Source of the DNA: Amphimedon queenslandica
Taxonomy: Eukaryota; Porifera; Demospongiae; Haplosclerida; Niphatidae
Assembly (NCBI RefSeq): GCF_000090795.2
Contig: NW_003546362.1
Span: 105,637 to 169,636, forward strand
Direction of reading: 5' to 3'
DNA: 64,000 nt
How positions within the stretch are numbered: position 1 is the stretch's first letter; the number at the start of each line of letters is the position of its first letter. The position numbers and the translations under genes are program-made. Below are positions 25,336 to 37,381 of the stretch, in pieces. The notes beneath the pieces are model-generated. The model did not search any database and was not told the DNA's origin. It saw only the letters and a program-made list of their open reading frames with translations.

Positions 25336-25980
25336 GTAAGAACAGAGAAGTGTATGCTCTACTTTACTCTGGTGATACATGTCGGCATAATAGAGTTCAT
25401 TAATTATTTTTGTGTACTGCCATTTGTTTAATTCTTGCTGTATGTAATTGACCCTTATTTTGAGTGAGTTTTATTGGAACATTTATCAAACTTTGTTTAT
25501 GTCAGCAGACTCAGTACAGTGCGTTCATATTATTGTGATTTATGGAGAAAATATCATGTACATGTACATGTACATTATGCCAGTGGCATATCTTTATACT
25601 TGTCTCATTTTAATTTTATCTTTTAATTTTTAGTACATCACTGTACCAACTGACAAGACTGGGAAGGAAGCACGTTAGACCCAATTGGAAATGGATGCCA
25701 TTCACAAACTCATCCACAGAAGTAAATCTTTTTATTGTAGCTAGTTTATTTTGTAATCTCAAATTCTCATTTTAAAAATATTTAGACTACTCGGATTTAC
25801 TTAATTTGTGCCTTAGTGCATGTACTTTCTAGAATTGTAGCTATCAAGTGCTAATTGTTAATTTAGGATGAGCTGGTGTTTCATCATTGACTTTGAGATG
25901 GTAAAGATTATCTTTTTGTGTAGTTCAACAAGAAACTTCCCAATTCAAGTTTTCCATCTTACACTGATGAGGAATACACT
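25336..25980 (+). pseudogene. DMAP1: DMAP1 N-terminal exons, broken copy in unit 3
   Basis: Block near 25336-25375 encodes NREVYALLYSGD, but the expected acceptor AG reads TG. Block 25634-25721 encodes RLGRKHVRPNWKWMPFTNSS with intact AG and GT. Block 25867-25980 retains GKDYLFV and FNKKLP and SYTDEEYT but has three in-frame stops. Compared with unit 1 the second block is better preserved and the third worse. Together with exons at 27670 and 51186 these look like the remains of one DMAP1 gene. Confidence 0.65.
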
Positions 25981-26049
25981 GTAAGTCATGTCAATATCAC
26001 TACTTTATTCCAGTTACATGTACAGTACATTAGCTTATAGTAATTATAA

Positions 26050-27400
26050 TTTTTTGATGTAGTTTTTGCTCATTTTAAAATGCTCATAGCTCAAAAATTA
26101 TTTGCCACAAACAACTCCAACTTTTTACATGGCATAAGAACATCAAAGTGTATCAGCAAATTTAATAAAAATTGGGGATGATTTTGGAGCCATTTTTTGG
26201 AAAAAAACCACGGGCTATAGTACAGGTACTTTTCCGAATTTGGCTCGTTTTTTTAAATGGCCATAACTTGAAAAATTTAAGTCGGAATCAGCTCACAATT
26301 TCTACACAGCATAAGGACATCAATATGCATCAGAAAATGTAATAAAAACTGGGAGTGATTTTGAAGCCATTTTTTGGAAAAAACCATGGGCTATAATAGT
26401 ACAGGGTACTTTTCCGAATTTGGCTCGTTTCTTTAAATGGCCATAACTTAAAAAATTTAAGTTGGAATCAGCTCAAACTTTTTATACAGCATAAGGACAT
26501 CAATATGTATCAGAAAATGTAATAAAAATTTGGGGTGATTTTGGAGCCGTTTTTTGGGAAAAACCATGGGCTATAGTACAGGGTACTTTTCCGAATTTGG
26601 CTCATTTCTTTAAATGGCCATAACTTGAAAAATTTAAGTCGGAATCAGCTCAAACTTTCAACACAGTAAAAGGACATCAATAGTATCAGAAAATGTAATA
26701 AAAATTGGGAGTGGTTTTGGAGCCATTTTTTGGAAAAAACCATGGGCTATAGTACAGGGTACTTTTCTGATTTTGGCTTGTTTTTTAAATGGCCATAACA
26801 TAAAAGATTTAAGTCAGAATCAGTTCAAACGTTCTACTCAGTATAAGGACATCAATATGTATCAAAAAATGTAATAAAAATTAGAGGTAATTGCAGACCC
26901 ATTTTTTGGGAAAAAGCATGGGCTAAATTGACCTATTTTTAAAAATGCACATAACTCAAAAATTATTTGTCGGAACTCAAACTTTTTACAGAACATAAGG
27001 ACATCAATATGTATCAAAAAATTAATAAAAATTGGGGGTGATTTTGGAGCCAATTTTTGAAAAAACCATGGGTAATAGTACAGTTCATTTTTTTTAATTT
27101 GGCAGTTTAAAAAAGGTCAATCTAAAAAATTAAGTTGACATTGGTTCAACCTAGCATATGGACATCAAAATGTATCAAAAAAATTAATAATAATTGGAGA
27201 TAATTTCAGAGCAATTTTTTGGAATAAATCATGGGCTATTGTTTAAATTTATTTTTTGTGCATAACTTGAAATTAATTTGTTGGAAATAACTCAAGCTTT
27301 CTACATAACATAAGAAAATCAGTATGTATCGGAAAATATAATAAAAATTTGAGGTGATTTCAGAGCAAATTTTCCAAAAAACCTATAGCCTTTGTCTTTG
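26050..27400. repeat. Array of about eight 175-bp tandem units
   Basis: Units marked by GGCCATAACTTGAAAAATTTAAGT, CAGCATAAGGACATCAATATG and GATTTTGGAGCCATTTTTTGG recur at roughly 26170, 26355, 26535, 26712, 26890, 27038, 27205 and 27353, with identity decaying toward the right. It separates the DMAP1 N-terminal relics from the exon at 27670. No gene. Confidence 0.8.
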
Positions 27401-27669
27401 CTTTTGAATTGTGCAGATAAAAAAATAATAAAAATCAATAATAGTAATAGTAATAATAATGATGAGAATGAAGGTGGGAAAAGAAGAATGTGAAGCCAAG
27501 TACAAAAAGGAAGCAAAGAGTTTGTACATGTACATGTACACAGTGTATGTAACACTTCATGTCATTTATTGTTATTTTTTTAATTCTCCCTCCCCCTACT
27601 TCTCTTTCTCTTTCTCATACCATCTCAATGTTTATGTATCTTCCTCTTATCTCTGTCTCTCAATCTCAG

Positions 27670-27843
27670 AAACACTCAGTGGAGGATCTCAAGGCTCATT
27701 ATTACAGTGTTTATAATTGTTTATTAAAGTTACGTGATCCTTTGGTAGAGGACAGTCAGCTAATATCTTATGATGCTCCTCATGAGAATTTTTTTAAGAG
27801 GAAAGCACAACTGGAGAGATTGTTCAATAGAACAAAGGAACAA
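27670..27843 (+). pseudogene. DMAP1: DMAP1 SANT-region exon
   Basis: An open 58-codon exon with acceptor CTCAG and donor GTTAGT, phase 0 at both ends. It reads KHSVEDLKAHYYSVYNCLLK, then YDAPHENFFKRKAQLERLF and NRTKEQ. This corresponds to the conserved DMAP1 stretch RSVEDLKERYY ... HERRRKEQLERLYNRTPEQ. The sequence is divergent from the usual basic HERRRKEQ. The exon that should precede it (DRFDLRFVVIHDRYD region) was not found. Whether this is a live gene part or a relic is open; broken upstream exons favour a relic. Confidence 0.6.
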
Positions 27844-27889
27844 GTTAGTCACTACTCACTCTACAGGGTTCTCACTGAACTGTTATGAA

Positions 27890-29107
27890 AGAGCACAAAA
27901 AACCCTTTGAAATGCGATTTTAAAAAATGTATGTTAAAATACCAAAAGCCTTTCTATTGTCTGCTATGTGAAATGATTGTGGTTACATAATCCTGGAGGG
28001 AACCTTGTGCACTTATGTACATGTACACGTATATACATGCAGCTGTATCTTTCATAATTGGAATGAAGAGTACTCTCTGTGTATTTATAATGCATGCATG
28101 TACAGTTGTACTTGGGTAAGTTGTGTTTATTGTCATTATGCACATATACTGTACCTGCATGTATTTATTGTATTTACATCTATTCTACATGTACATGTAT
28201 TAATTAAGGCACTGCACTGTACATTATAGATACAGTATATTCATTAATAATGTTCACTGGAAACATTATTTATGAGACACGACAAGTTCTATTGTCTGGC
28301 ATAGTGCATGCTCTCCTTTATCATCATAAGCAGCAAAATTGACCTTATCTTTTATACTTACAGGCCATAATAGGTTTGGTACTTGAGCATTATAGTTCTA
28401 TTAATTCTGTACAACTGAAATTTGTTTTTAATAAACAATAACTTTAGCACAGCATGTTTCAAGCTCCTAGATCTTTCTTTTCGGCGTGGAAAAGTCTTTC
28501 TTAACTGTTTTGTGTTGCTCAAATACAAGTGCTAGGTACAGAAGCTTCAAAGTAAGAAAATCGAGCAGTTGGACCAAGTTCCGTTGTGTTGGCACTTTAG
28601 AGATAGATGGTAGCATTTTTCAGTAGATTAGAACATGGCCTTCAAATAATATGAACAGATTTCTCTAAATCTTACTTGATGAAGAGTTATACTTACTTGA
28701 AATTGTTGAGGTCACTCGTTTGTGCAGCGCTAGAGCAACAACTTGCTGGGTTATAGGTACTAAAGTACCTATACTATCTCAAATATACAAAGGCAGCAAC
28801 TTTTTTTGTCAGCAAGTTTATCATATATTGCTGATTAGTAAAGAAAAAGTGAAGCTTCTTTCTCACATGGTCTTCTTGCTGCCAATCATTCCAGTTATGA
28901 TGGAATGCCACACCTTTCAATCTACATGCATGGGAGGGGCTGGAGCTGCTTGCATGTATGTGCTGCAGTGCTGCTACTTCTGCAGGTATTCAAGAGCAAG
29001 TGCAACTGCAGGAAGGTAGTGTTGAGCAGACTCTCTTCATGCTGATAATCAAACAGCTATTGCAGTGCGGGCATGCACCATAGCAGCTATAGGGGCGAGG
29101 CCATGCA
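27890..29107. other. No supported gene
   Basis: AT-rich with ACATGTACATGT strings (28015-28030, 28190). Short open frames here have no recognisable content or splice partners. Confidence 0.45.
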
Positions 29108-29480
29108 CCGTAGGTGTCTCGTTAAATCATCAAAGAAGTCTCATAAATTTAATTTTTTGTCAATGAAAGTGATTATATATAAATCTTGAAATTATACATG
29201 TACATGCATGTATCATGTATTTCATTGTAAAATACTTTATAACCCACTGTATGGCTCTTTATACCAGTGATTATTACATGTATAGCATGATGTTAGTTGT
29301 TCTAACTCACTACTGTGTAGCTATGCTTACCAATAGAGCTTTTCCCATTAACCAGTGGATGTCAAGTTAATGATCACTAACATTTTATTAGTAGCAGCTT
29401 AAACTAAATCAATAGTACATTAGTGAACTTACAACAATCTTAACTCCAGTAGGTTTTTGTTGTTGGTAGCATGCAGTAGT
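29108..29480 (-). pseudogene. Degenerate ML-domain gene copy (relic)
   Basis: About 29121-29260 matches exon 4 of the neighbouring ML genes (on the plus strand the shared AAAGAAGTCTCATAAATTTAA), 29340-29395 matches exon 3, and 29430-29470 matches exon 2 with its donor ACTTACAACAATC. Exon 1 (signal peptide) and exon 5 are not found and the frame is lost. It is the outermost remnant of the cluster. Confidence 0.65.
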
Positions 29481-30061
29481 CATTCACTTTTTTGTGAATG
29501 GGATTTAATTATAATCAAGGGATGACAATCTGTACATAACTTCGAACATGATGAATAATGTATTTAATATAATTCCATTAAGCTTCTATCTTTATAAGTG
29601 CAAGTATAAAGTACATAATTGCTATTCACTACGTGCTGCCTTTACTTTGTTGGTTTTTTGTGTATACTCTATGATGTGCGGTCTAATTGTAATATGTATG
29701 TATAAAAATACACTATACACTATTATATACACTACTAGCATATTGTAATCATTGTTATGTATGGTTACAAATTTCAGTTAATTAATTACTGCTAAGAATT
29801 GTCAAGCCTCCAATGAAGTCTTAGCCATTGATCTCCCATTATAGTTGTGTGTCTATTTTCATTTTATTATCACCATTAATCAGTAGGGATTTCATGAAAA
29901 ATGATATTCATTAGTTGCAAGGAACTTTTTATTTTTGTTTATTTTGTTGATGTTGTAATGATTACTTAGACAGCAGCGTCTTTGAAGAAAACACAATTAA
30001 CTTTGAGTAATTATAGTGCTCTTTAAAATATGCATGTGCTTCACTATTTTTTGTTAAGTCA
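29481..30061. other. Spacer in ML cluster
   Basis: Nothing recognised besides the 3' flank of the next ML gene. Confidence 0.45.
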
Positions 30062-30784
30062 TTAATTTATAGTAGCTTCTGTCATTTGACACATGATTTC
30101 CTCTCCTTCCTCATTGTATGCAGTGCCTTTGCCATAATACCTACCCTATGAAATAGAATAGTAATTAAGGATACACTGTATCTGTTACTCACTGGCCAAT
30201 TCTGAAGGAACTTTGGTATTTTCCTTTTATTAGTATAATTAAACTGATATGTTCCTGGTGGCATAGGACAATGTAAGTTTAATACATCAACAAAATAGTC
30301 ACATAAATTGTATTTCTCATCAATGAAAGTAATTTTAGTGTAATTTTTGAAATTATGTGCCAATGTAAAATGCAGTATACCCCATTGTATGGTTTTCTCT
30401 AAAAAAATATTTACAGTACAAACTAATGAATATATCACTTACTAATGACTAAAGTTCCTTGAATTTGATACCCTTTCCCAGGAATCAGTGGATAAGGAGT
30501 TACTGATAAATTAGTGAGTATATCCGAGTTTTTAGTAACAGCTTAAAATTAATAAGATAAATCAATAGTGTATTACTGAACTTACAACAATATGTGAAAT
30601 TAATTGGTTCTTGTTGTTGATAGTATAGATGTATGTATATATATATAATTGAAACAGGTATATTATCGATTAGTATAATAGTCAGTATCTTACCATTGTA
30701 GTAATTGTTAGTAGATCCAGTCAATGTAGATACTACTAGTACAACTGATAGAAGTAACAGTATATACTCTACTAGTCTACCCAT
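30062..30784 (-). CDS. Secreted ML-domain (MD-2/NPC2-like) lipid-binding protein, copy 1
   Basis: Minus-strand exons 30694-30784, 30586-30609, 30443-30541, 30193-30398 and 30062-30145 (phases 1,1,1,0) give about 167 aa. Exon 1 is a signal peptide (MGRLVEYILLLLSVVLVVST). Exon 2 ends in the first conserved Cys. Exon 3 carries the family pattern I-T-P-x-P-L-I-x-G-K. Exon 4 has IQWGILHF, the YT-ITFIDEK strand, CDYFVD and HCPMPPGTY. Exon 5 has GRYYGKGTAYNEEGEEI then MC, the last Cys. This order (about 130 residues, CD..CP..PGxY, then GxYxxK..AYxxxGxxxxC) fits the ML fold, a beta-sandwich that binds lipids in NPC2, MD-2 and fungal PG/PI transfer proteins. Extracellular or lysosomal action is inferred. 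Exon structure is shared with five neighbours. Confidence 0.78.
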
Positions 30785-31764
30785 CTTCTCTTTTACTGTG
30801 CTACTGGTACCTCACTATAATCTGTTGTTTTAGTCTAATTGCTATAAGTTTCTTTAATGAGTTTACCTTTCATTATGAAGTTCCAGTGTACAATGATGAC
30901 AAAATTGTCAAGCATCTTTAGTCTGTATTGGTTATTGTTTCTCAGATTACAAAAAGGAATTTCTTAAATTGCCTTAAATCAATTGTTCAGATGGAACTGA
31001 AATGTTCTACCATGCACCAAGTCAAGAGGAAAGGAGACATGCCTTTAACATTGATAGAACATGGATTCAACTATTTGTTTGGACAGTAGGAGAAGTAGGT
31101 CATAGATTGATGATGTAGACATGAATTGGTTAAACATGACACTGTGCATGGTTATATCAATGTACAGACATTCGTTTTGTATGGGTCTAATACCTGTGTA
31201 CTTATGAAGTATTCAATGACAAACCATATAGTTGTGCTGGAAGTTTGTACCGCTCTTTTGCTTGTGGGAAAGTGCAGAGGTACATGTGAAATCAATCTCC
31301 ATGGCTATTTCAACTGATTTGAGGCTACAATAACTGACCCATGTCAGGTTATGATGATTCATCTAAACAACAGCCCATGCATGTGTGCCGGTTTGTTTAT
31401 CTTGCTTCTTTCACTTCTACATGTCTATCTGTGTTTAGAATGCTTTGAGGAACTTCTATTTTACCCATTATTAGAATAATTCTTAGGTAATAGAGTATGT
31501 ATACATTGATTAAATGGTATATCAGGTACTCAAGCTTGTTATAATCTTCTTAATGGACCTCATATTATAAGCAATCTGCTTGGTTGTGGTTTTGGTATCA
31601 TCATCTAAAAGTTTGTAAATTACCGTGACTAAAATGGCATCAATGCCTCTCTTGTTATCAACTTGTGACTTAAAAGTTTCACCACATGCATGCTATAAAA
31701 TCTAGTTAAAAACTTCAATATGTTTCTTATTATTTACATGCATTCAAGTCATTAATAAACAGTT
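30785..31764. other. Spacer in ML cluster
   Basis: No gene supported. A stretch near 30985-31085 reads open on the plus strand (CSDGTEMFYHAPSQEERR) but lacks partners and recognisable homology. Confidence 0.4.
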
Positions 31765-32480
31765 TTACTTGACAGTGACTTCTTTACTTATACACATCAT
31801 TTGCTCTCCTTTTTCATTGTATGCAGTACCTTTGCCATAATACTGACCCTATAAAATAGAATAGTAATAATGACACACTATATCTGTTACTCACTGGCCA
31901 AAGGAGCTTTGGTAATGTATCAGTACCATTACATGTATAATTCAATTGATATATTCCTGGTGTTATTGGACAATGTAACTTAAATAAATCAACAAGGAAG
32001 TCACAAAAATTAAATTTTTCATCGATGAAAGTAATATTAGTATAGTTCTTGAAGTTATATGTCATTTTTATATGTAGTATACCCCATTGTATGGTTCTTT
32101 CTAGGAAATGATTGTTAGTGATATGGAATTGGTTCATGCACTTACTAAAATGAAAATTTCCTTGCAAATGATACTTTTTCCCACGAATCAGTGGATTAGG
32201 AGTTACTGATACATTAGCAATTTCAACAAATCTCTTAGTAACAGCTTAAAATTAATAAAATAAATCAATAGTGTATTACTGAACTTACAACAATCTGTGA
32301 ATCCTTCATTACCAGTAGGTTCTTGTTGTTGATAGTATATATAATTGAAACAGGTATATTATCCATTAGTATAGTAGTCAGTATCTTACCATTGTAGTAA
32401 TTGTTAGTAGATCCAGTCAATGTAGATACTACTAGTACAACTGATAGAAGTAACAGTATATACTCTACTAGTCCACCCAT
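31765..32480 (-). CDS. Secreted ML-domain lipid-binding protein, copy 2
   Basis: Exons 32390-32480, 32289-32321, 32146-32244, 31895-32100 and 31765-31848 join in frame to about 170 aa. Signal peptide MGGLVEYILLLLSVVLVVST; exon 2 reads EPTGNEGFTDC; exon 3 SVTKRFVEIANVSVTPNPLI then RGKKYHLQGNF; exon 4 RTIQWGILHIKMTYNFKNYT, NFCDFLVD, LHCPITPGIY; exon 5 GQYYGKGTAYNEKGEQMMC. It keeps all four Cys and is the clearest template for the family. N-glycosylation sites (NYT, NVS) suit a secreted protein. Orientation is the same as the other members; spacing from copy 1 is 980 bp. Confidence 0.8.
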
Positions 32481-33476
32481 ATTGACTTGATTTCTGAGAC
32501 AATAGAGTTTTTCTGTACTTTCAATTGTTCATGCAGTGTATTTTGTGCTATACAATGTTTTTGTTTATTTTTATCTGTATGTACAATATGAAAGAAGCAT
32601 ATTGAAGTTTTTATACAGTGTATGCATGGCAACATCAGGTTTTGTTTATTGAGTAATGATTATTTTAAAGTCAATGTAAATATCATCATCATTATCAGCA
32701 ATGACTTGCTATTCTCAGTCATACCTTATTGTTGTTTGTATGATTAATGTCTCCTACCACAGGGTTTCCCACAAAGCATACTAAGTGAACAAGCTTTATG
32801 AACTACAATAGAGTGCATGGCATTTGTAGCAACTTTTAAAATTCATGAAACTAACCAAATTTGATTGGAATGAGTTCAAACTTCTAACTATAACGCTATA
32901 ATTAGTGGATTCTTATCATTAATTACATGTAAGTACACAATACAACATGTAGTGTATCTTGCATTGTGTAATGCTTTTTGTTAATTTTTATTTAATTGTA
33001 TGAAATATGACTACATGTGCATGGTAACATCAGGTTTGTTTATAGAGTAATGATTATTTTTAGCTAATTAAGTGAGGGTAAATAAGCATGATACATTACT
33101 ATCAACAGATGACATTTGTGCCATGTTCCATGTTTTATTTTATTGCCTTCATATAGTCTTTATTATTAATATGTATTTTGGTGTACAATTTTGTTTTATA
33201 TTTACACTGTTCATCAAATTTAATGGTTTATTCTTTAATTGTTTATAGTGTCAATTGAGACTTATTTTTTGTAAGCTTCTTGTATAGTGAATGTCTTATA
33301 GTTCATGTTGGCTTTTATGTTAAGGACTTTTTAGTATGTGGTTGTCATCAACTAAGTAATTATAAATTAACTATGATACATGTATTCATGGTCCTTTTGT
33401 TTATTCTGGCAAAATGTTCAAAAAAGACATTAAAAACTTCAAATAACTAAGTCAGTAAGTATATTTAATATTCCAG
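32481..33476. other. Spacer with repeat fragments
   Basis: Contains a truncated copy of the repeat that starts CAGGGTTTCCCACAAAGCA at 32760, and two copies (near 32530 and 32950) of a block ending in a GTTTTTGTTTATTTTTAT-like string shared with 14565 and 35925. No gene. Confidence 0.5.
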
Positions 33477-34172
33477 TCATTTGATAGTAACTTCTGTCTG
33501 TTGACACCCCATTTCCTCTCCTTCCTCATTGTATGCAGTACCTTTGGTATAATACCTACCCTATGAAATAGAATAGTAATAATGATACACTGTATCTGTT
33601 ACTCACTGGCCAAAAGAGGTTGGGGATTTGGGCTTGATAGTATAAATGATACATTCTTGGTTGTATTGGACAGTGTTTATTGGTTAAATCCACAAAGAAG
33701 TCACATAAATTAAATTTATCATCAAGAAAAGTAATATTAGTATAATTCTTGAATTGGTGTATCATTGTGAAATGCAGTATACCCCATTGTATGGTCCTCT
33801 CTATAAATGGATTCATGTTTTAAATTATTGCCACAGTTATTGTTACTTACTAATCTGTAGATCTGCATTCCAGTGAATCCTGTCTCCTCTTTTTAGTGTA
33901 TATGAAGTTAATGATACATTAAAGAATTGGGCAAATTTCTTAGTAAGAGCTTAAAATTAATAGAATAAATCAATAGTGTATTACTGAACTTACAACAATC
34001 TGTGAATCCTTTATTACCAGTAGGTTCTTGTTGTTGATAGTATATTTGATTCAAACAGGTATATTATCTATTAGTATATAGTAGTCAGTATCTTACCATT
34101 GTAGTAATTGTTAGTAGATCCAGTCAATGTAGTGACTAGTACAACTGATAGGATTATCAATAAGATGTTCAT
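33477..34172 (-). CDS. Secreted ML-domain lipid-binding protein, copy 3
   Basis: Exons 34097-34172, 33994-34026, 33851-33949, 33607-33800 and 33477-33560, about 161 aa. The signal peptide is shorter (MNILLIILSVVLVTTLTGST) because the usual MGxLVEY start is absent; the rest of exon 1 is conserved to NNYYN. Exon 4 reads RTIQWGILHFTMIHQFKNYT, FNLCDFFVDL and KHCPIQPRMY; it lacks four residues before LFWP compared with copy 2. Exon 5 reads GRYYTKGTAYNEEGEEMGC. No break seen. Likely the same extracellular lipid-binding role with different ligand preference, but that is inference. Confidence 0.76.
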
Positions 34173-34581
34173 CTTTAGGTAGGTAGTAGTGCAAGTGGCT
34201 TTCTTATGCTATTGTTTATTGAAGTAGATACAGTCACAGTGCGATGCACTTGGCTACATTTGCATGTACATGTAGTTTCAATGTTATTGTTTAATTTTGT
34301 GGCACTTGTTTATATCTGTAAGTAATTTTTGCTGCTTAGGCTACTCCAATTAGATTCATTGTTTTTTCATTTCCTGCCCTCATCCGGAATTTATTATTTT
34401 ATTGTTCATGCACTATACACATCAATTTATATTGCAATAGCTAAAAATTGTAATTAATGTTAATGAAGCTCCCCATACCTGCATTATACACAAATCAGCT
34501 ATTTTATTTCGTTGATGCCCTCATACCTGGCCATATATGTGTGAGGAATACAATGTGAGTCATGTCAATAATATTATTATT

Positions 34582-35026
34582 AGGCAATTCAAACTAAATT
34601 ACTTGTTTTACGGATTTTTTTTCTCTAAAATAGAGCAGGCCGGTCGGAATAAATTAAAATATAAACAATGAAATTAATTAACTACTTATTAATTAACTTT
34701 AATAACTGTTAGTTAACCACAACTTTTTAAAACAAACTATCAAAATACTCTAGCAACTTCTGTGAGTGTAGGCTTATTTAACATGAATGGCTGCTCTAAT
34801 AAGTCCCAAACAGTAGATGCCACAGAGGTTTCACATACAGTGGAAGGTAAGATAGAGGAGCTTGCTCTTTTAACAGTAACAAATACATTTAGCGCCATTT
34901 TGAATCTAGCCACACCCACCACGTAGTACTGCGCATGCGCATTAGAAAATTTAAATTTATTTTGATTTTCCAAAAATTGGAGTCGGTCGGATCCGTAAAC
35001 CAAGTAATTTTATTGGAACTGCCTTA
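34582..35026. repeat. Terminal-inverted-repeat element (MITE-like)
   Basis: The ends are inverse to each other: left TAAATTACTTGTTTTACGGA, right TCCGTAAACCAAGTAATTTT, followed in both by a CCGGTCGG/CCGACCGA block. The left outer end is AGGCAATTC, the right GAACTGCCT. It encloses a 264-nt open frame on the minus strand that I do not recognise. Just left of it (34542-34575) is a small fragment matching the DMAP1 block-3 exon end (GAGGAATACAATGTGAGTCA). Confidence 0.65.
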
Positions 35027-35160
35027 TTTTGTGTGTGTATTATAGGGTGATATAACTTTCTTTTTTTCTGTCTAAGTATTAGTGTACTCTTGGCATTAAA
35101 AACATGTGTAATTTAAATGTTAAAGTAATTGTGTTTAAGTGTTATTACATGCAGTTTAGT

Positions 35161-35868
35161 TTAGTTGATAGTAACTTCTGTCTCCTGACACATCATTTCT
35201 TCTCCATTTTCATTGTATGCAGTTGCTTTGGCATGATACCTACCCTATGAAATAGAATAGTAGTAATGATACACTGTATCTGTTACTCACTGGCCATAAG
35301 AGCTTTGGTACTGTGTCAGTACCATTACATGTATAATTTAATTGATATGTTCCTCAGTGGTGTTATTGGACAATGAAACTTTGTTAAATCGAGAAAGACG
35401 TCACAGAAATTAAATTTATCATCAATGAAAGTAATATTTGTATAACCCTTGAAATTATATGTCATTGTGACGTGTATAATACCCCATTGTATGGTTTTCT
35501 CTACAAAAAGAATTAGACTACTAGTAAATATGTAACTTACTAATATGAAAAATTCCTTGCATATGATATGCTTTTCCACGAGTCATTGGATTTGGAGTTA
35601 ATGATGCATTAGTGAATTCAGCAAACTTTTTAGTAACAGCTTAAAATTAATACAAATAAATCAATGGTGTAATACTGAGCTTACAACAATCTGTAACTTT
35701 AATAGGTTCTTGTTGTTGATAGTACAAGTATATATATTTGGAATAAGGATATTATCCACTAGTAGTCAGCATCTTACCATTGTAGTAATTGTTAGTAGAT
35801 CCAGTCAATGTAGATACTACTAGTACAACTGATAGAAGTAACAGTATATACTCTACTAGTCCACCCAT
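35161..35868 (-). pseudogene. ML-domain gene copy 4 with a frameshift
   Basis: Exons 35778-35868, 35685-35708, 35541-35639, 35291-35500 and 35161-35244 follow the family layout. All splice sites and phases are intact except that exon 4 is 210 nt instead of 206: a 4-nt insertion near 35355-35358 shifts the frame after CPITP, so the second half of the domain would be lost. Exon 5 is still open (GRYHAKATAYNENGEEMMC), so the change looks young; a sequencing error or a polymorphic null allele is equally possible. Upstream in-frame ATGs exist, but family comparison puts the start at MGGLVEY (35868). Confidence 0.65.
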
Positions 35869-36167
35869 CTTCTCGTTGACTTGAATTATGAGGCAATGAA
35901 TTTTTTTTGTATTTTGATGTAGTGTATTTTGCATTGGGCAATGTTTTTGTTTATTTTTATCTGTATGTACATGTACAATTATATGAAAGAAGCATAAATG
36001 AAGTTTTTCTACAGTGTATGCATGGCAACATCAGGTTTGTTTATTGAGTGATGATTATTTTCAAGTCAATGTAAATAAGCATCATCATCAACAACTGACT
36101 TGTTCTCAGTCATAATTTTATTGTAATTTGTAAGATTATTGTCTATGTAAAAATAACATGTCCTACC

Positions 36168-36788
36168 ACAGGATTCCCATAAAGCATGCAGCAAGCTTCA
36201 TGAGCTACAAGAGTATATGGCATTTGGAGCAACTTTTGAATTTCATAAAAAATTCAAATTTGATCAGAATGAGTTCTAAATTGCATGTATATGTAGCAGG
36301 AAAAAAATTACTAAAATAAAGAATTCCTTACTTTTCATTTTTGATAAAATTTGGCCAAATCCTCTATACTGTAGTACAAGGACTTTGACCTGATTTTTTT
36401 GAGCAACATAAAAAAATTTTTTTAAATCAAATTTTGATCGGAATCAGCTCACACTTTCTACACAGCATAATAACATCTATAACTATCAGGAAAAATTTTT
36501 AAATTGAACGATTCTTTACTTTTAATTTTTGATAAAATTTGGCCAAAATCGCTATACTATAGTACAGTGACTTTGGCCCAATTTTTGAGCAAGTTCAAAA
36601 ATTTGTAAAAAAAATTAAATTTGATCAGAATCAGTTCAAACTTTTTACATAGCATAAAAACATGTATGTGCATCAGGAAAAATTATAAAAATTGAGAATT
36701 CCTTTCTTATAATTTTTATCTAATTACCCTTTTGTACTTATACACAAGGCTGCATTAGAGCTATGCCAAAATCTTGTGAAAGACCCTG
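36168..36788. repeat. Copy of dispersed repeat with about three tandem units
   Basis: Begins CAGGATTCCCATAAAGCATG and ends TGTGAAAGACCCTG, inverse to each other and similar to the ends of copies at 32760 and 45035. Between lie units with CAAATTTGATCAGAATGAGT and TTTTGATAAAATTTGGCC. Confidence 0.65.
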
Positions 36789-36879
36789 TCCAACCATTTT
36801 ACAAAAATGGCAGATCAAATGGAACAATGTTTAGACACAATGTCTGAACATTGTTTGAAAGTAATTTCAGGCTCTGTAC

Positions 36880-37175
36880 ACCAATACTTTTTACAATTAA
36901 ATAGTAGTGTTTCTTGTAGTTGATATCTATGAATCTCTTTGGTTCTTGTTGAACTCCATCATAAGCTATTATAGTACCGGTTTGATTATCAAACTTGTCA
37001 TCAACAAAGAATTTTTAAATTAATGGCCCTCTCACAATGTGATTTAAATTTAATAAATACTTTGACAGAAAAACATTAATTTTGTTGAAAACTTCAAATT
37101 ATACTTGCACTATTAAAGTCATTAACGTACAGTTTAGTAAGTTCTGTCATTTTGACACATCATTTGTGTGATGGA
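36880..37175 (-). other. Coding-like fragment and ML exon 5 relic
   Basis: On the minus strand about 36870-37010 reads open through FFVDDKFDNQTGTIIAYDG then VQQEPKRFIDINYKKHYYLI; I do not recognise it and see no partner exons. Around 37125-37170 the plus strand (AGTTCTGTCATTTTGACACA) matches the 3' end of ML exon 5, so a lost ML copy probably stood here. Confidence 0.35.
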
Positions 37176-37381
37176 TTCATGTTTATTGACACAATTGTCA
37201 CTTAATTACTTTTGGCATGTAGTTATATAAGTCAGTGAATGCTACCTCCTTTATTCAGTATTATGATTTGTTAGAAATTTGTATATTTAATTATTATTAC
37301 TACCTTAATTGTTGAGAAAGAACAACTTATTGTGCGATACTACATTATTTTGCTTTCACTATTTATTCAAATTATCAATGT

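Noticed and set aside
30985-31085. Plus-strand coding-like fragment CSDGTEMFYHAPSQEERR
   Set aside because: Acceptor-like CAG precedes it but there is no recognisable homology and no neighbouring exon.
34740-35003. Minus-strand 87-aa open frame inside the terminal-inverted-repeat element
   Set aside because: No recognisable motif and no splice partner; it lies wholly within a short repeat element.
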